A stretch of 64,000 nucleotides of DNA. Source: Eubacterium sp. GTDB lineage: Bacteria; Bacillota; Clostridia; Peptostreptococcales; Anaerovoracaceae. A model generated the notes under the pieces. The model was not told the DNA's origin. It made no database searches and saw only the letters and a program-made list of their open reading frames with translations. This document shows positions 49,467 to 58,261 of this stretch, one piece after another. Position numbers and translations under genes: made by a program. Within the stretch, counting starts at the first letter, position 1. Every line of letters starts with the position of its first letter. Location: assembly GCA_021769965.1 (NCBI GenBank), contig JAETRU010000006.1:1-64000 (forward strand). The letters are read 5' to 3'.

Positions 49467-50836
49467 TTTTTAGGCGCAATACCGTATTCTCCTAATTTAT
49501 TCCACAGCTGCCGCGCCGTGATGCCAAGAGCAGCCGCGCACTTTGTCACATTGCCGCCGGCCTCTTTCAGCGCTTTTTCTATATAGTATTTTTCAAAATC
49601 CGCCCGCGCTTCCTTTAACGTCGCGCGCTCGTCCAGGAACGCTGTTTTTCCCGCATCGTCCCGCCTTCCACACAGCGGCTGCTGCAGGTCGTCGATGGTG
49701 ATCCGGCCTCCGTCACTCAAAGCCACCATCCGCTCAATGATATTTTTCAGCTCCCGCACATTGCCCGGATAATCATATGTAAGAAGTCTTTCCATCACCT
49801 GACCGTCAATATGGGTGATCTTTTTCTTCTGCTCCGCCTCAGTCTTTCTGATAAAGAACTCGATCAGTCCGTCCAGATCTTCTTTCCTCTGGCGGATAGG
49901 AGGAATATATAATGTCAGAGTGTTGATCCGGTAAAGCAGGTCTTCCCGGAATCTTCCCTCTGCGATTTCATCCTCCAGAGATTTATTGGTAGCACAGATC
50001 AGCCGCACATCCAGATCGATGGATTTGTTGCTGCCGATCCGCTCTATTTTTCTGCTTTCCAGGACCCGCAGAAGCTTTCCCTGCATACTGATCGGCAGAT
50101 CGCCGATTTCGTCCAGAAAGAGAGTGCCGAAATTAGCCTCTTCAAATTTTCCGATCCTTTTGGTGACCGCTCCGGTAAAGCTGCCCTTTTCGTGGCCGAA
50201 CAGTTCTGACTCGATGACGCTTTCCGGCAGGCTCTGGCAGTTAATGGGCACAAAGGGTTCTCTGGCCCGCCCGCCTCTGCTGTGGATATAATTGGCGAAC
50301 ACCTCTTTGCCGACCCCGGATTCGCCCAGCAAAAGCACGTTGATATTGGTATCCGCAGTCCTGTCACAAACCTCCAGAAGACGCAGATACTGTGGATTCT
50401 TTGATTCCAGAAATACATTTTCCTCGTGCTGGTTGCGAAGAAGAATATCACTTTTTTCCGAGAGCCGCTTCAGCTTTGCCAGCCGTTCCACCTTTATGAT
50501 CAGTTCTTCCAGATCACTGCTTTTGACAAAATAATCTTTTGCGCCATATTTGATAGAATCCACCGCGCTTTCAATGGAACCGTAAGCTGTCATCACAATG
50601 ATGTCGATATCCTCATTTTCGGAAGTCAGCCTGCGGATCAGTTCCTCTCCGGAAAGCTCCGGCATACGCAGATCCGTAATGACCAGATTGACCTCGTGAT
50701 CGCGAAGATAGGAAAGCGCCTCGCGTCCGTTGGAGCAGGTGCTGGTCTGATACCCTTTCCGGCTCAGGATCATAGATACCACTCTCTGATATTCCGGTTC
50801 ATCGTCTACGATTAAAATGTTATACCCTGTTTTCAT
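49457..50836 (-). CDS. Sigma-54-dependent response regulator (NtrC family)
   Basis: 459 aa from ATG 50836 (GGAAGGCAGGAT). Receiver 1-120 (ILIVDDEPEYQRVV, Asp in VITDLRMPELSGEE, Lys in DYFVKSSD), AAA+ domain with Walker A GESGVGKE, sigma-54 contact loop GSFTGA (one change from GAFTGA), Walker B TLFLDEIGDLP and the Arg fingers RFREDLLYR, then a Fis-type HTH (ALKEAGGNVTKCAAALGITARQLWNKLGEYG). It overlaps the kinase gene end by 17 nt. Target: the adjacent nhaC promoter. Confidence 0.95.
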   Translation of the reverse strand: MKTGYNILIVDDEPEYQRVVSMILSRKGYQTSTCSNGREALSYLRDHEVNLVITDLRMPELSGEELIRRLTSENEDIDIIVMTAYGSIESAVDSIKYGAKDYFVKSSDLEELIIKVERLAKLKRLSEKSDILLRNQHEENVFLESKNPQYLRLLEVCDRTADTNINVLLLGESGVGKEVFANYIHSRGGRAREPFVPINCQSLPESVIESELFGHEKGSFTGAVTKRIGKFEEANFGTLFLDEIGDLPISMQGKLLRVLESRKIERIGSNKSIDLDVRLICATNKSLEDEIAEGRFREDLLYRINTLTLYIPPIRQRKEDLDGLIEFFIRKTEAEQKKKITHIDGQVMERLLTYDYPGNVRELKNIIERMVALSDGGRITIDDLQQPLCGRRDDAGKTAFLDERATLKEARADFEKYYIEKALKEAGGNVTKCAAALGITARQLWNKLGEYGIAPKNVK

Positions 50837-52844
50837 ATCCTGCCTTCCTTCCTCCATCTTCTGTTTCTATCCTCCGCGGATTCTGTGCCCCGCTCTGGAT
50901 CGGAATCCTCACATAAAACACTGTTCCCTCGCCCAGCGTGCTGTCAGCCCGGATCGTGCCTCCCGCCTGTTTCAGCTGAGAATGGACCAGATAAAGTCCC
51001 AGTCCTGTGCCCTGTTCCTTGCTGGTATAAAACGGATTGAATATTTCCAGAAGTTTTCCGCTTTCAATACCGCAGCCGTTATCGCGGAATTCAAGATCGA
51101 CATCGTTGTCTCTGATATCCACCCGGATCTGGATCTTTCGCCCGCGGTCAACCTCCGCGAGAGCGTCGATGCTGTTATTCAGCAGGTTAATAATTGTTAT
51201 TTTCACCAGATCCTCGTTGATACGCACCTGACCGTTCCGATTCCCGGTCAGAGAGAATTCCACATCGATCTTCTTAATATCCATCTGCTTCTTTTCAAGG
51301 ATCAGAATATTTGTGATCAGTTCCTTCACATCCACATTCTTGCTGTCCTCTCCGGAAAGCTTGGAAAATTTCAAAAGGCTATCGATAAGCCGGTTGATCC
51401 TCTTGATAGAATCGTCGATGACCTGCACAGCATGCATGCCGTCCTCCTCTTTGCAGAAATCCTGGATCAGGAACATATAGCTTTTGATCAGTCCCAGCGG
51501 ATTTCTGATCTCATGAGCGAGTCCGGCCGAAAGCTGTCCCACGGCGATCATCTTTTCCTCCTGAATATTCCGCTGCTGATTGAGATAACGCTGCGTCCAT
51601 TCTTCCACGATATAAAGCTTCTTGCTTTCTTCGCTCAGAGCTATGGTGTTTTTCATGTAATAATGGTCTTTCAGCTTGTAGACTTTCTCGTCCTCTGCCT
51701 GCAGAAACGGAATGACCCAGCGATTCGTATAAATATCCGTCCTGAGCAGTTCCTTTCTGCCGCATCCCGCGATCCTGCAGATCTCATCATTGACCTCCAG
51801 TATCTTTCCGCTGCGGTCCACGATGAGAAGTCCCTTATCCAGGGTATTGATGATCAGCCTCAGCTGCTCCTGACTGTGAAAAAGTTCTCTGGTCTTTTCC
51901 GTTACCTTCTTTGCTGTCGACAGGTTCCAGACCGTAAAGGCCGCGCCGCAGATCAAAAAGAGAAATACGATATTGTAGATCAGATCCACTTCCGACATAT
52001 CTGTAATTTCCGGCTCCATAGCGCCGAACCATTTGCTCTGTGTCTTCGTGATGAGATTTTTCTTTTTCAGAGAAAGCACTGCCTTGTTAAAAGCGTTTAA
52101 AAGTCCTTCATTGGATCTATCCAGCGCAACGCAGATCTCCGTTCTGGAAAAAGAATACTGCAAAAATTTATAATACCGGTTCGTTCTCTGCTGATTGATC
52201 AGATAGGATATCTTTGTTTCATCTCCCGCCACCGCTGCTACCCGGTCATTTTCCAGCATATCGAGGGACTGCTGAAAATCTTTCGCGTAGACCACAGATA
52301 CACCTTTGCTGCCGTAAAGCTCTTCGATCCGCTCAGCAACAGCCTTTTCTCCCTCTTCCACAGCGACCTTTATATCAGCGAGCTGATTGATATTGTCAAG
52401 CTCTGAGCTTTCTTTTACCAGCATTTTTCCATGCATGATATAAAGAGGCTCAGTAAAGAGATACTCATCCGCGGGCAGCTGGCTCTTATCCACAATGGCA
52501 GCCTGAATATCGCCATTCTTAAAATCCTGCACCAGATCCTTTTCCTGATTCAGCCTGATGTCCATATCATTTTCCAGTTCCACCGAAAGCAGATCGATAA
52601 AATCAATAAAGATCCCGTCGTTCTGCTTTTCCTCGTTGACGAAAGAAAGCGGCAGGCTGTTATACTTTACCCCGCAGGTAATATGCGCCTTGCTGAAATA
52701 GTCTTGCTGCGCAGACGTCAGATCAAAACTGTATTTTGCGTAATCGACCCAGTCCATATTATACCGGATCATCATATTGATGCAGGCGCCGAACCAGATG
52801 ATCAGCGCTGCCGCAGCCATAGTCAGAGAAATACTTCGCTTCAT
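50820..52844 (-). CDS. Sensor histidine kinase with periplasmic solute-binding (SBP_bac_3) domain and PAS
   Basis: 674 aa. TM1 (ISLTMAAAALIIWFGACINMMI), then an SBP3-type extracellular sensor of about 220 residues (HITCGVKYNSLPLSFVNEEKQNDGIFIDFIDLLS…; IKVAVEEGEKAVAERI…; VAAVAGDETKISYLI), TM2 (VDLIYNIVFLFLICGAAFTVW), PAS (INTLDKGLLIVDRSGKILEVNDEICRI), HisKA (VGQLSAGLAHEIRNPLGLIKSYMFLI) and HATPase (NLLNNSIDALAEV, FRDNGCGIESG, GTGLGLYLV). SBP3 domains bind amino acids or small acids, so the kinase probably reads such a solute outside and drives nhaC through the sigma-54 regulator downstream. Confidence 0.93.
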   Translation of the reverse strand: MKRSISLTMAAAALIIWFGACINMMIRYNMDWVDYAKYSFDLTSAQQDYFSKAHITCGVKYNSLPLSFVNEEKQNDGIFIDFIDLLSVELENDMDIRLNQEKDLVQDFKNGDIQAAIVDKSQLPADEYLFTEPLYIMHGKMLVKESSELDNINQLADIKVAVEEGEKAVAERIEELYGSKGVSVVYAKDFQQSLDMLENDRVAAVAGDETKISYLINQQRTNRYYKFLQYSFSRTEICVALDRSNEGLLNAFNKAVLSLKKKNLITKTQSKWFGAMEPEITDMSEVDLIYNIVFLFLICGAAFTVWNLSTAKKVTEKTRELFHSQEQLRLIINTLDKGLLIVDRSGKILEVNDEICRIAGCGRKELLRTDIYTNRWVIPFLQAEDEKVYKLKDHYYMKNTIALSEESKKLYIVEEWTQRYLNQQRNIQEEKMIAVGQLSAGLAHEIRNPLGLIKSYMFLIQDFCKEEDGMHAVQVIDDSIKRINRLIDSLLKFSKLSGEDSKNVDVKELITNILILEKKQMDIKKIDVEFSLTGNRNGQVRINEDLVKITIINLLNNSIDALAEVDRGRKIQIRVDIRDNDVDLEFRDNGCGIESGKLLEIFNPFYTSKEQGTGLGLYLVHSQLKQAGGTIRADSTLGEGTVFYVRIPIQSGAQNPRRIETEDGGRKAGYENRV

Positions 52845-52951
52845 AAAACACCTGCTTTACCGAGAGTGAAATGCATATTAATTATAGTATATCATAGTTT
52901 CCGTCTAAAAAACAGCGCCGCTCGTCCGGCCTCTGTCTGCTGAGCACACAT

Positions 52952-52980
52952 CAAAAGTCCTCCGCCTCGCGGCGAAGGAC
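52952..52980 (-). terminator. Terminator after the lipoprotein gene
   Basis: GTCCTTCGCC-GCGA-GGCGGAGGAC on the minus strand (one mismatch), followed by TTTTGATG. Confidence 0.75.
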
Positions 52981-52997
52981 CTGACTGCCTGCTTTAT

Positions 52998-53993
52998 CTA
53001 TTTCTCCCGCACGTAGCTGTACCACTCTCCGCCAATATAGACGTAGGCTGTACATTTGCCGTCTCCGGCCGCTTTCGGCAGGTTCGCGATGCCATAGGTC
53101 ATGCGGGATTTCCCGTTGCCGATGGTCTCGCTTGTCGTGATATTGGCTTTGCTGGCATCATCTGCGGCGGTTCCTCCGATGTACTCCTCACCGTCTTCTG
53201 TGACTACCGTCACGCCGTAGAAAGAGCCCGCGTCCCGTTTCTTGCCGGAAAGATTTTTCACCTTCATATCCAGCACCAGAAGCCGTTCGTCGCTTTTCCT
53301 TGCCTCAAAATAGCGATAGAAATACCCGGGATTTTCCGGTTCGATCTTTTTGGTAAAGCGGACTTTTTCCAGTGTGATCTCGCCGACGTTCTTTACCGTC
53401 ACAGTATCGCCTTTGACCAGCTCTTTGCACACGGCCAGCCGTTTTGTAGTATCCACTGCCAGATGATAGTCAAAGGAAGGTTCCTTGTCTTCCTCAGGGA
53501 AAGCCAGCTGCAGCGATGATTCTTCGCTGACCGCCTTGGCGTCCAGTTCTGTGATCAGATAGACCTTCGCGGTCTTTCCCGGGCCGACAGCCTTTGAGCG
53601 GTCCAGCTTGCTGCCGTTTTCCGTAACAGCTGCCGCAATGGTATTGCCGTAGGTCTCTTCACCGATAACCATCTGGAACTGGCAGAGATCCTGGATCTTG
53701 CACTCTTTGTCCGTCAGATTTTTCAGCTTCGCCTCCAGCACGGCATAGACCTTGCCGTCTTCTGCCTCCCAGCCCATGGCGTAATTGTCAGCCACCGGCG
53801 GATAGACTTTTTTTGAAACCAGCAGATTTACCGGCGTGATCTCCGCTCTTTCCTCTACGACCGTGGTCTCACCCATGGTCATGGCGTTCTCCTTCTCCGC
53901 GCATCCGCTGACAAAGAGTATCAGGCACAGGACCGCTGCCGCCGTCAGGAAAAAGACAAGTCCCCGGCGTTTGATAGTATTACTTTTCTCCAT
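52998..53993 (-). CDS. Lipoprotein with two DUF4352/DUF5067-like beta domains
   Basis: 331 aa from ATG 53993 (GAAGG in the end of the mrp gene; the track start is a TTG inside it). Signal peptide with lipobox LFVSGC (Cys about 31). The mature part has two similar immunoglobulin-like halves: VYAVLEAKLKNLTDKECKIQDLCQFQMVIGEETYGN and LLVLDMKVKNLSGKKRDAGSFYGVTVVTEDGEEYIGG, i.e. the …V.v.i.N.t…..f.….g…y pattern of DUF4352-type lipoproteins. Function unknown; last gene of the mrp transcript. Confidence 0.7.
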   Translation of the reverse strand: MEKSNTIKRRGLVFFLTAAAVLCLILFVSGCAEKENAMTMGETTVVEERAEITPVNLLVSKKVYPPVADNYAMGWEAEDGKVYAVLEAKLKNLTDKECKIQDLCQFQMVIGEETYGNTIAAAVTENGSKLDRSKAVGPGKTAKVYLITELDAKAVSEESSLQLAFPEEDKEPSFDYHLAVDTTKRLAVCKELVKGDTVTVKNVGEITLEKVRFTKKIEPENPGYFYRYFEARKSDERLLVLDMKVKNLSGKKRDAGSFYGVTVVTEDGEEYIGGTAADDASKANITTSETIGNGKSRMTYGIANLPKAAGDGKCTAYVYIGGEWYSYVREK

Positions 53994-54000
53994 ACGTTTC

Positions 54001-54828
54001 TTAACCTTCAATCAGTGCTGCTGCCATACGGTCCATCTCAGGACATTCCATATCCTCAATACGGCCCTCGTCGCAGGCTTTCGCGACCCTGCTGTCCAGC
54101 GGCAGCTTCTCCACCTGAGTAATAGCATATTTAGCAGCGATATCTTCGATATGGCTCTCGCCGAAGATCTTGTGTTCTTTGCCGCAGTCCGGACATTTGA
54201 AATAGGACATGTTTTCCACGATGCCCAGTACCGGAATATCCATCAGATCCGCCATCTTTACAGCTTTCTCCACGATCATGGACACCAGATCCTGCGGAGA
54301 AGTGACGATGATAATACCGTCTACCGGCAGACTCTGATATACAGTCAGCGCGACATCGCCGGTTCCCGGCGGCATATCCACAAACATGACATCCACGTCG
54401 CCCCAGCATACATCGCTCCAGAACTGCTGGACCACGCCGCCCAGGATCGGTCCTCTCCAGACGACCGGGTCTGTTTCGTTTTCCAGCAGCAGGTTGATAG
54501 ACATCGCTTTGATGCCGCTTTCTGTTACAGACGGCAGGATCATCTCATCATTTCCCATAGCCTTTCCCGTAATGCCAAAGGCCTTTGGAATAGACGGGCC
54601 TGTAATGTCCGCATCCAGTACGGCCACGTTCTTGCCCAGTCTCTTCGCGGCTGCGGCCAGCATAGAAGTGACGGAGGATTTTCCAACGCCGCCTTTGCCG
54701 CTGACGATACCGATCACCTTTCTTACATCGGACAGGCTGTTCATCGGAGCCTTTTCAATGCCCGGGTTTTCTTGTCTTTCGCTGCAGCTTTCGCCGCAGG
54801 AACTGCAGTCATGATTACAATCACTCAT
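54001..54828 (-). CDS. Mrp/NBP35-type P-loop Fe-S carrier protein
   Basis: 275 aa. Deviant Walker A GIVSGKGGVGKSSVTSMLAAAAKRLG, ADITGPSIPKAFGI, DVMFVDMPPGTGDVALT and the CxxC near the C-terminus (YFKCPDCGKEHKIFGE) define the ApbC/Nbp35 group. An N-terminal Cys motif (CNHDCSSCGESCSERQ) is added, as in clostridial and eukaryotic NBP35, and could carry another 4Fe-4S cluster. It moves Fe-S clusters to apoproteins. Near a ferredoxin-like gene (55800). Confidence 0.9.
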   Translation of the reverse strand: MSDCNHDCSSCGESCSERQENPGIEKAPMNSLSDVRKVIGIVSGKGGVGKSSVTSMLAAAAKRLGKNVAVLDADITGPSIPKAFGITGKAMGNDEMILPSVTESGIKAMSINLLLENETDPVVWRGPILGGVVQQFWSDVCWGDVDVMFVDMPPGTGDVALTVYQSLPVDGIIIVTSPQDLVSMIVEKAVKMADLMDIPVLGIVENMSYFKCPDCGKEHKIFGESHIEDIAAKYAITQVEKLPLDSRVAKACDEGRIEDMECPEMDRMAAALIEG

Positions 54829-54854
54829 TTTTTTCTCTCCTTTTTAGTATATTG

Positions 54855-55796
54855 TTAAAACATTCCCAGATTTTTAAACAGGAATATCCACAAAAACATA
54901 GTAAAACACGCAAACGCCGTGGAAAAAACCACGCAGTTGCCGGCCAGCTGGCTGTCGCTGTCCATGGACTGGGCCATAGTGAAAGACGATACCGCCGTCG
55001 GCGCCGCGAACATGGCGATCAGCGTCACAAAGGCGATGCCGCGAAATCCCAGCAGCGCCGCCGCGGTCAGCCCTGCCGCCGGCACGATGATCAGCCTGGC
55101 AGCCACGCTGACGACCAGATTCCGCCCGCACGCTCTGATACTTCTGAAATCAATAGACGCTCCCAGAATGACCAGAGCCAGCGGCGTTGCCACAGATGCC
55201 ATATCGGACACAGCGTCTTCCAGCACCCCTGGCAGCTTCAGCCCGGTCAGTACAGCAAAGATCCCTGCTGCTGCCCCCAGGATCAGAGGATTGGTCAGCA
55301 CTTTTTTCAGAATGCCGCAGAATTCCAGTCTGCCGCCGCGAAACACCTCCAGAGTCACCACAGCCAGCACATTATAAACAGGCACGATGACCGCCACCAT
55401 CATAGCCGTCACAGCCAGATTGCCGTGACCGTACATATTGACAGCGATGGGAATGCCCATAATAACAAAGTTGCTTCTGTAGATGGCCTGGATCATCGCG
55501 CCCCGGCTTTTCGGATCTTTTTCTATACGCACCACGATCAGAGTACTGACGCCGTAGATCACCGCAACAGAAATCAGTCCAAAGACCAGCAGACGCCAGT
55601 CTACAGCGTCTTTGATGTCTGTTCCGTACAGATTGGTGAACATCATAGGCGGAAAGAACACCACGAAGATCATCTTGTTCAGGTGTCTGAGCTCGGTTTC
55701 CGTCAGCAGACGGAAGCGCTTGACGCCAAGACCTGCCGCCAGCATCAGAAACATGGGAAGAACAGCTTCCAGGGATACGATAAAATTACTAAGCAT
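54855..55796 (-). CDS. AEC family transporter, copy 2
   Basis: 313 aa from ATG 55796 (one codon after a GTG adjoining the previous stop). Ten TM helices; LPMFLMLAAGLGVKRF, AIYRSNFVIMGIPIAVNMYG (N..…MG.P crossover) and AAPTAVSSFTMAQSMDSDSQLAGNCVVFSTAFA are the AEC landmarks. Organic acid carriers by family. Only distantly like the copy at 24204. Close behind the ferredoxin-like gene (3-nt gap) and before mrp, so one transcript is likely. Confidence 0.85.
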   Translation of the reverse strand: MLSNFIVSLEAVLPMFLMLAAGLGVKRFRLLTETELRHLNKMIFVVFFPPMMFTNLYGTDIKDAVDWRLLVFGLISVAVIYGVSTLIVVRIEKDPKSRGAMIQAIYRSNFVIMGIPIAVNMYGHGNLAVTAMMVAVIVPVYNVLAVVTLEVFRGGRLEFCGILKKVLTNPLILGAAAGIFAVLTGLKLPGVLEDAVSDMASVATPLALVILGASIDFRSIRACGRNLVVSVAARLIIVPAAGLTAAALLGFRGIAFVTLIAMFAAPTAVSSFTMAQSMDSDSQLAGNCVVFSTAFACFTMFLWIFLFKNLGMF

Positions 55797-55799
55797 CAC

Positions 55800-56237
55800 T
55801 TACTTATAAAACGGACATGCTCCGCACTCCGGTCTTTTCGGCTTCTCAGGATCACAGTGAAGCGGATAGATCCGCAGATCGTGGCTCAGCTTGTCGCCCA
55901 TCAGAGACTTCAGCGCGGCGATCTGGCAGAGAGTGCCCGCAAACTCCGTTACAGTCCCCGATTTGATCTTCCGCATAGTCTCACGATAGACCTTCGGCAT
56001 ATCCCTATCATAAAATTCTTCTTTGTACTCGTAAAACTGTTCAAACTCCGGCAGCTCCACCGGATTATAGACAGGACAGTAGAGGATGCAGTTATTGCAC
56101 TTCTGGCACCCGTCCTCATTGACGACAGGATACTTTCTTCCATCCTCAGACTGAACCATTTTAATACATGCGTGTTTACATCCCACAACGCAGGCAGAAC
56201 ATCCGTTACAGTTCTTGACTCTTTCTGTCAGCTGCAT
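55800..56237 (-). CDS. Ferredoxin-like protein with two 4Fe-4S motifs and extra C-terminal cysteines
   Basis: 145 aa from ATG 56237 (GAAGGGAGGAAGTTCAAC). Two cluster motifs: CNGCSACVVGCKHACI and CQKCNNCILYCPV, so a two-4Fe-4S ferredoxin core (residues 1-55). The rest (YRETMRKIKSGTVTEFAGTLCQIAALKSL…) ends with LHCDPEKPKRPECGACPFYK, another possible metal site. This resembles the N-terminal part of F420-H2-dehydrogenase/coenzyme-type polysaccharide proteins (FrhB family) but is much shorter. An electron carrier, partner unknown. Confidence 0.7.
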   Translation of the reverse strand: MQLTERVKNCNGCSACVVGCKHACIKMVQSEDGRKYPVVNEDGCQKCNNCILYCPVYNPVELPEFEQFYEYKEEFYDRDMPKVYRETMRKIKSGTVTEFAGTLCQIAALKSLMGDKLSHDLRIYPLHCDPEKPKRPECGACPFYK

Positions 56238-56300
56238 GTTGAACTTCCTCCCTTCACAGCGTATGGGACTATTGTAACATATTCTCATGGAAAATAAAAG

Positions 56301-56320
56301 TTTTTGAAAATTTTCAAAAA
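56301..56320. promoter_or_regulatory. 20-bp perfect palindrome between ferredoxin gene and ncRNA
   Basis: TTTTTGAAAATTTTCAAAAA, ending 4 bp before the -35 of the ncRNA promoter. Could be an operator or a divergent control site. Confidence 0.5.
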
Positions 56321-56324
56321 GCTC

Positions 56325-56353
56325 TTGCATTTGCTCTGATTCTGTACTATAAT
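56325..56353 (+). promoter_or_regulatory. Promoter of the stand-alone RNA
   Basis: -35 TTGCAT (56325-56330), 17-bp spacer, -10 TATAAT (56348-56353). Confidence 0.8.
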
Positions 56354-56359
56354 AAACCC

Positions 56360-56714
56360 AAGAAAGAAAGATAAAGAAATTAAAAAATGTAGGAGATTTA
56401 TTCGTTAGAACTCCAATGTAATCGTTAATGTGAAAAAGAAAAGAAAGGAAGCGAGGATATGTTGAGACGCTGTCAAGGACCAGGAGACACGCTGGCGGCA
56501 GAATCCTTTGCTTCGAAATCCGCATAGCAACGTCAGAAATTCAAGGAATCGACTTATCGGTACGAGGGGAAAGACCCGCCGAACAGACTACTGGCAGGAT
56601 GGCATGGCAGGATGGAGAAGCACACACGGAGATCTGTCAGAAAGAGCACAATTATATAAGACGTTATCGCAAAATGTAAATTTCGAGGCTGTCACGCGTG
56701 ACAGCCTCTTTTGA
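56360..56714 (+). ncRNA. Structured non-coding RNA, candidate raiA motif
   Basis: The 480-bp gap 56238-56719 has no credible ORF but has a promoter (56325), about 350 transcribed nt and an intrinsic terminator (56685). The core (about 56466-56645) has GC-rich short pairings, e.g. GGCGG with CCGCC around CGGTACGAGGGGAAAGACC, and TGGCAGGATGGCATGGCAGGATGG. From memory this resembles the raiA motif, a structured RNA of Firmicutes and Actinobacteria, especially TTATCGGTACGAGG and GACCCGCCGAACAG. Small ORFs inside (22 and 68 codons) lack good ribosome sites. The RNA reading is firm; the family name is recall only. Confidence 0.6.
56685..56713 (+). terminator. Terminator of the ncRNA (and possibly psd)
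   Basis: GAGGCTGTCAC-GC-GTGACAGCCTC, 11-bp stem, then TTTTGAT on the plus strand. It lies between the ncRNA and the convergent psd gene. Confidence 0.88.
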
Positions 56715-56719
56715 TATGC

Positions 56720-57601
56720 TTATTTCTTTTTCGCGGCAGCTGCCCGGCCGATCTTCATGCCCTGCAGCACCCGGGTCTCTATCCCTTCCCTGCTGTTGGC
56801 AAGAATATCCGCGTCGATGACTGCCCGGCCCTTTTTCAGGCACAGGATCACAGTAGAGCCGCCGAAGGCAAAATATCCTTTTTCTTCTCCTCTGGCGACT
56901 ATGGCTTTTCCGTCTTCCAGATTGACGATCTTTCCCACCATCAGAGCGCCAACCTCGATCATCATGAGCACGCCGAAGTTCTGGCTTTTCAGGAAAGAAA
57001 CGCACCGGCTGTTTTCTTTGTAGACAGGATACTGCTCGCATGCCGCCGGATTTACCGTGTGAAACACGCCGTCTATATAGTGATTCTCACTCTTTTCCCC
57101 GCTGTCCACGTAGCAGTAATGATGGTAGTCATCCACGGTCAGCCGGAACAAAAGCAGCTGGCCTCCCGCGTATCTTTCCGCCAGCTTTCTGCTGCGGGTC
57201 AGGCTTTCCATGGTATATTCCGTTCCCTTGACGACGAACCTCGCGTTCTCGTCAATGTCATACACGGTCAGCTTGCTGTCGCAGGGAGCGATCAGACTCT
57301 CCGGCGTCATGTCCACCGGTCTGCGGTCCGCTTTGATGACCCGCGTGAAAAAGTCATTATAAGAACAGTAGTCTGTCTTCTCGTAATCCTCCAGACGGAC
57401 ACCCTTTGACCGGACAAAGGGGCCTACGGCGGCCCTGGATATCCGCCGGTCCAGCAGCCAGCCGCAGGCTTTGGAAACGCCGGGACGTATCAGCGTCCTG
57501 ACCAGCGCCCGGCCCGTCCGGCTGCCGTAAAGCTTTGCCAGAAGCCGGTCCTGTCCATCGTCTTCACCTATGAGGTTCCCATCGCGGTCCTTGTATTCCA
57601 T
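56720..57601 (-). CDS. psd: Phosphatidylserine decarboxylase
   Basis: 293 aa. Converts phosphatidylserine to phosphatidylethanolamine at the membrane, using a pyruvoyl group made by self-cleavage at the Gly-Ser bond in YFAFGGSTVILCLKKG (about 250); the short alpha chain follows. The body contains CDSKLTVYDIDENARFVVKGTEY, RLTVDDYHHYCYVDSGEK and HTVNPAACEQYPVYKENSRCV, as in Clostridial PSD. Good AGGAGGCGGCT ribosome site. Follows pssA by 9 nt; the two make PE in sequence. Confidence 0.92.
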   Translation of the reverse strand: MEYKDRDGNLIGEDDGQDRLLAKLYGSRTGRALVRTLIRPGVSKACGWLLDRRISRAAVGPFVRSKGVRLEDYEKTDYCSYNDFFTRVIKADRRPVDMTPESLIAPCDSKLTVYDIDENARFVVKGTEYTMESLTRSRKLAERYAGGQLLLFRLTVDDYHHYCYVDSGEKSENHYIDGVFHTVNPAACEQYPVYKENSRCVSFLKSQNFGVLMMIEVGALMVGKIVNLEDGKAIVARGEEKGYFAFGGSTVILCLKKGRAVIDADILANSREGIETRVLQGMKIGRAAAAKKK

Positions 57602-57610
57602 AGCCGCCTC

Positions 57611-58261
57611 CTAAAACACCACCGGATGGTTAAATCTGTATTGGGAATAAACAAAGGTAACGACGATGGCCGCCGCCACCACAGCCACCAGAACGGCAAG
57701 GATCTTGTTACCGGGCTTTCTCATCTTAAAGTCCGCGATAAAGAGCGTGCCTGTTCCAAAGAGCATAACGATCTGGATCAGAACGAAAGCCTTGGGTCCC
57801 GCCGCGAAATTGAGCAGAAACACCAGCGGCAGAATCACTGCGATAGATGTGATCGGCAGGCCGTGATAAACCTTTTCATGATCCTCTTCGGAGAAAAAGT
57901 TGTTGGTCTCCACCACGTTGAAATAGGCCAGGCGGATCACGCCGCAGATGCAGTAAAATCCGATCGCCAGCATGCCCAGACTGCCTCTGACGCCCATACA
58001 GTAGCAGAGCACGGCAGGAAAGGCGCCGAAAGCCACCACATCGCAGAGCGAATCCAGCTGAATGCCGAAGAGCTTTTCGTCATCCGTCCTGTCTTTCTTT
58101 CTGCGGGCCACTTTGCCGTCAAACATGTCGAAGAAACCTGACAGGGCCAGGCAGAACACCGCCATGCGGAAGTGTCCGCTGATAGCAAAGGTCATGCCCG
58201 TTATGGCTGACAGAAGACTCATATATGTGAGTATTACAGTATAGTTATAAAATCCTATCAT
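57611..58261 (-). CDS. pssA: CDP-diacylglycerol-serine O-phosphatidyltransferase
   Basis: 216 aa from ATG 58261 (the track start is a TTG; GAGGG lies upstream). Membrane CDP-alcohol phosphotransferase with the catalytic pattern DGKVARRKKDRTDDEKLFGIQLDSLCD (DG-x2-AR-…-G-x3-D-x3-D). Makes phosphatidylserine from CDP-DAG and serine. Starts inside the end of the flippase-like gene at 58245; psd follows. Serine may come from the serA/serC branch elsewhere in this window. Confidence 0.92.
   Translation of the reverse strand: MIGFYNYTVILTYMSLLSAITGMTFAISGHFRMAVFCLALSGFFDMFDGKVARRKKDRTDDEKLFGIQLDSLCDVVAFGAFPAVLCYCMGVRGSLGMLAIGFYCICGVIRLAYFNVVETNNFFSEEDHEKVYHGLPITSIAVILPLVFLLNFAAGPKAFVLIQIVMLFGTGTLFIADFKMRKPGNKILAVLVAVVAAAIVVTFVYSQYRFNHPVVF

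Noticed and set aside
54852-56297. 481-aa plus-strand ORF rich in His, Gln and Arg
   Set aside because: Opposite-strand shadow of the AEC transporter and ferredoxin-like genes; composition is typical of antisense frames.
56508-56714. 68-aa ORF inside the ncRNA region
   Set aside because: No ribosome site, ends in the terminator hairpin, and the stretch has promoter/terminator structure of a non-coding RNA.
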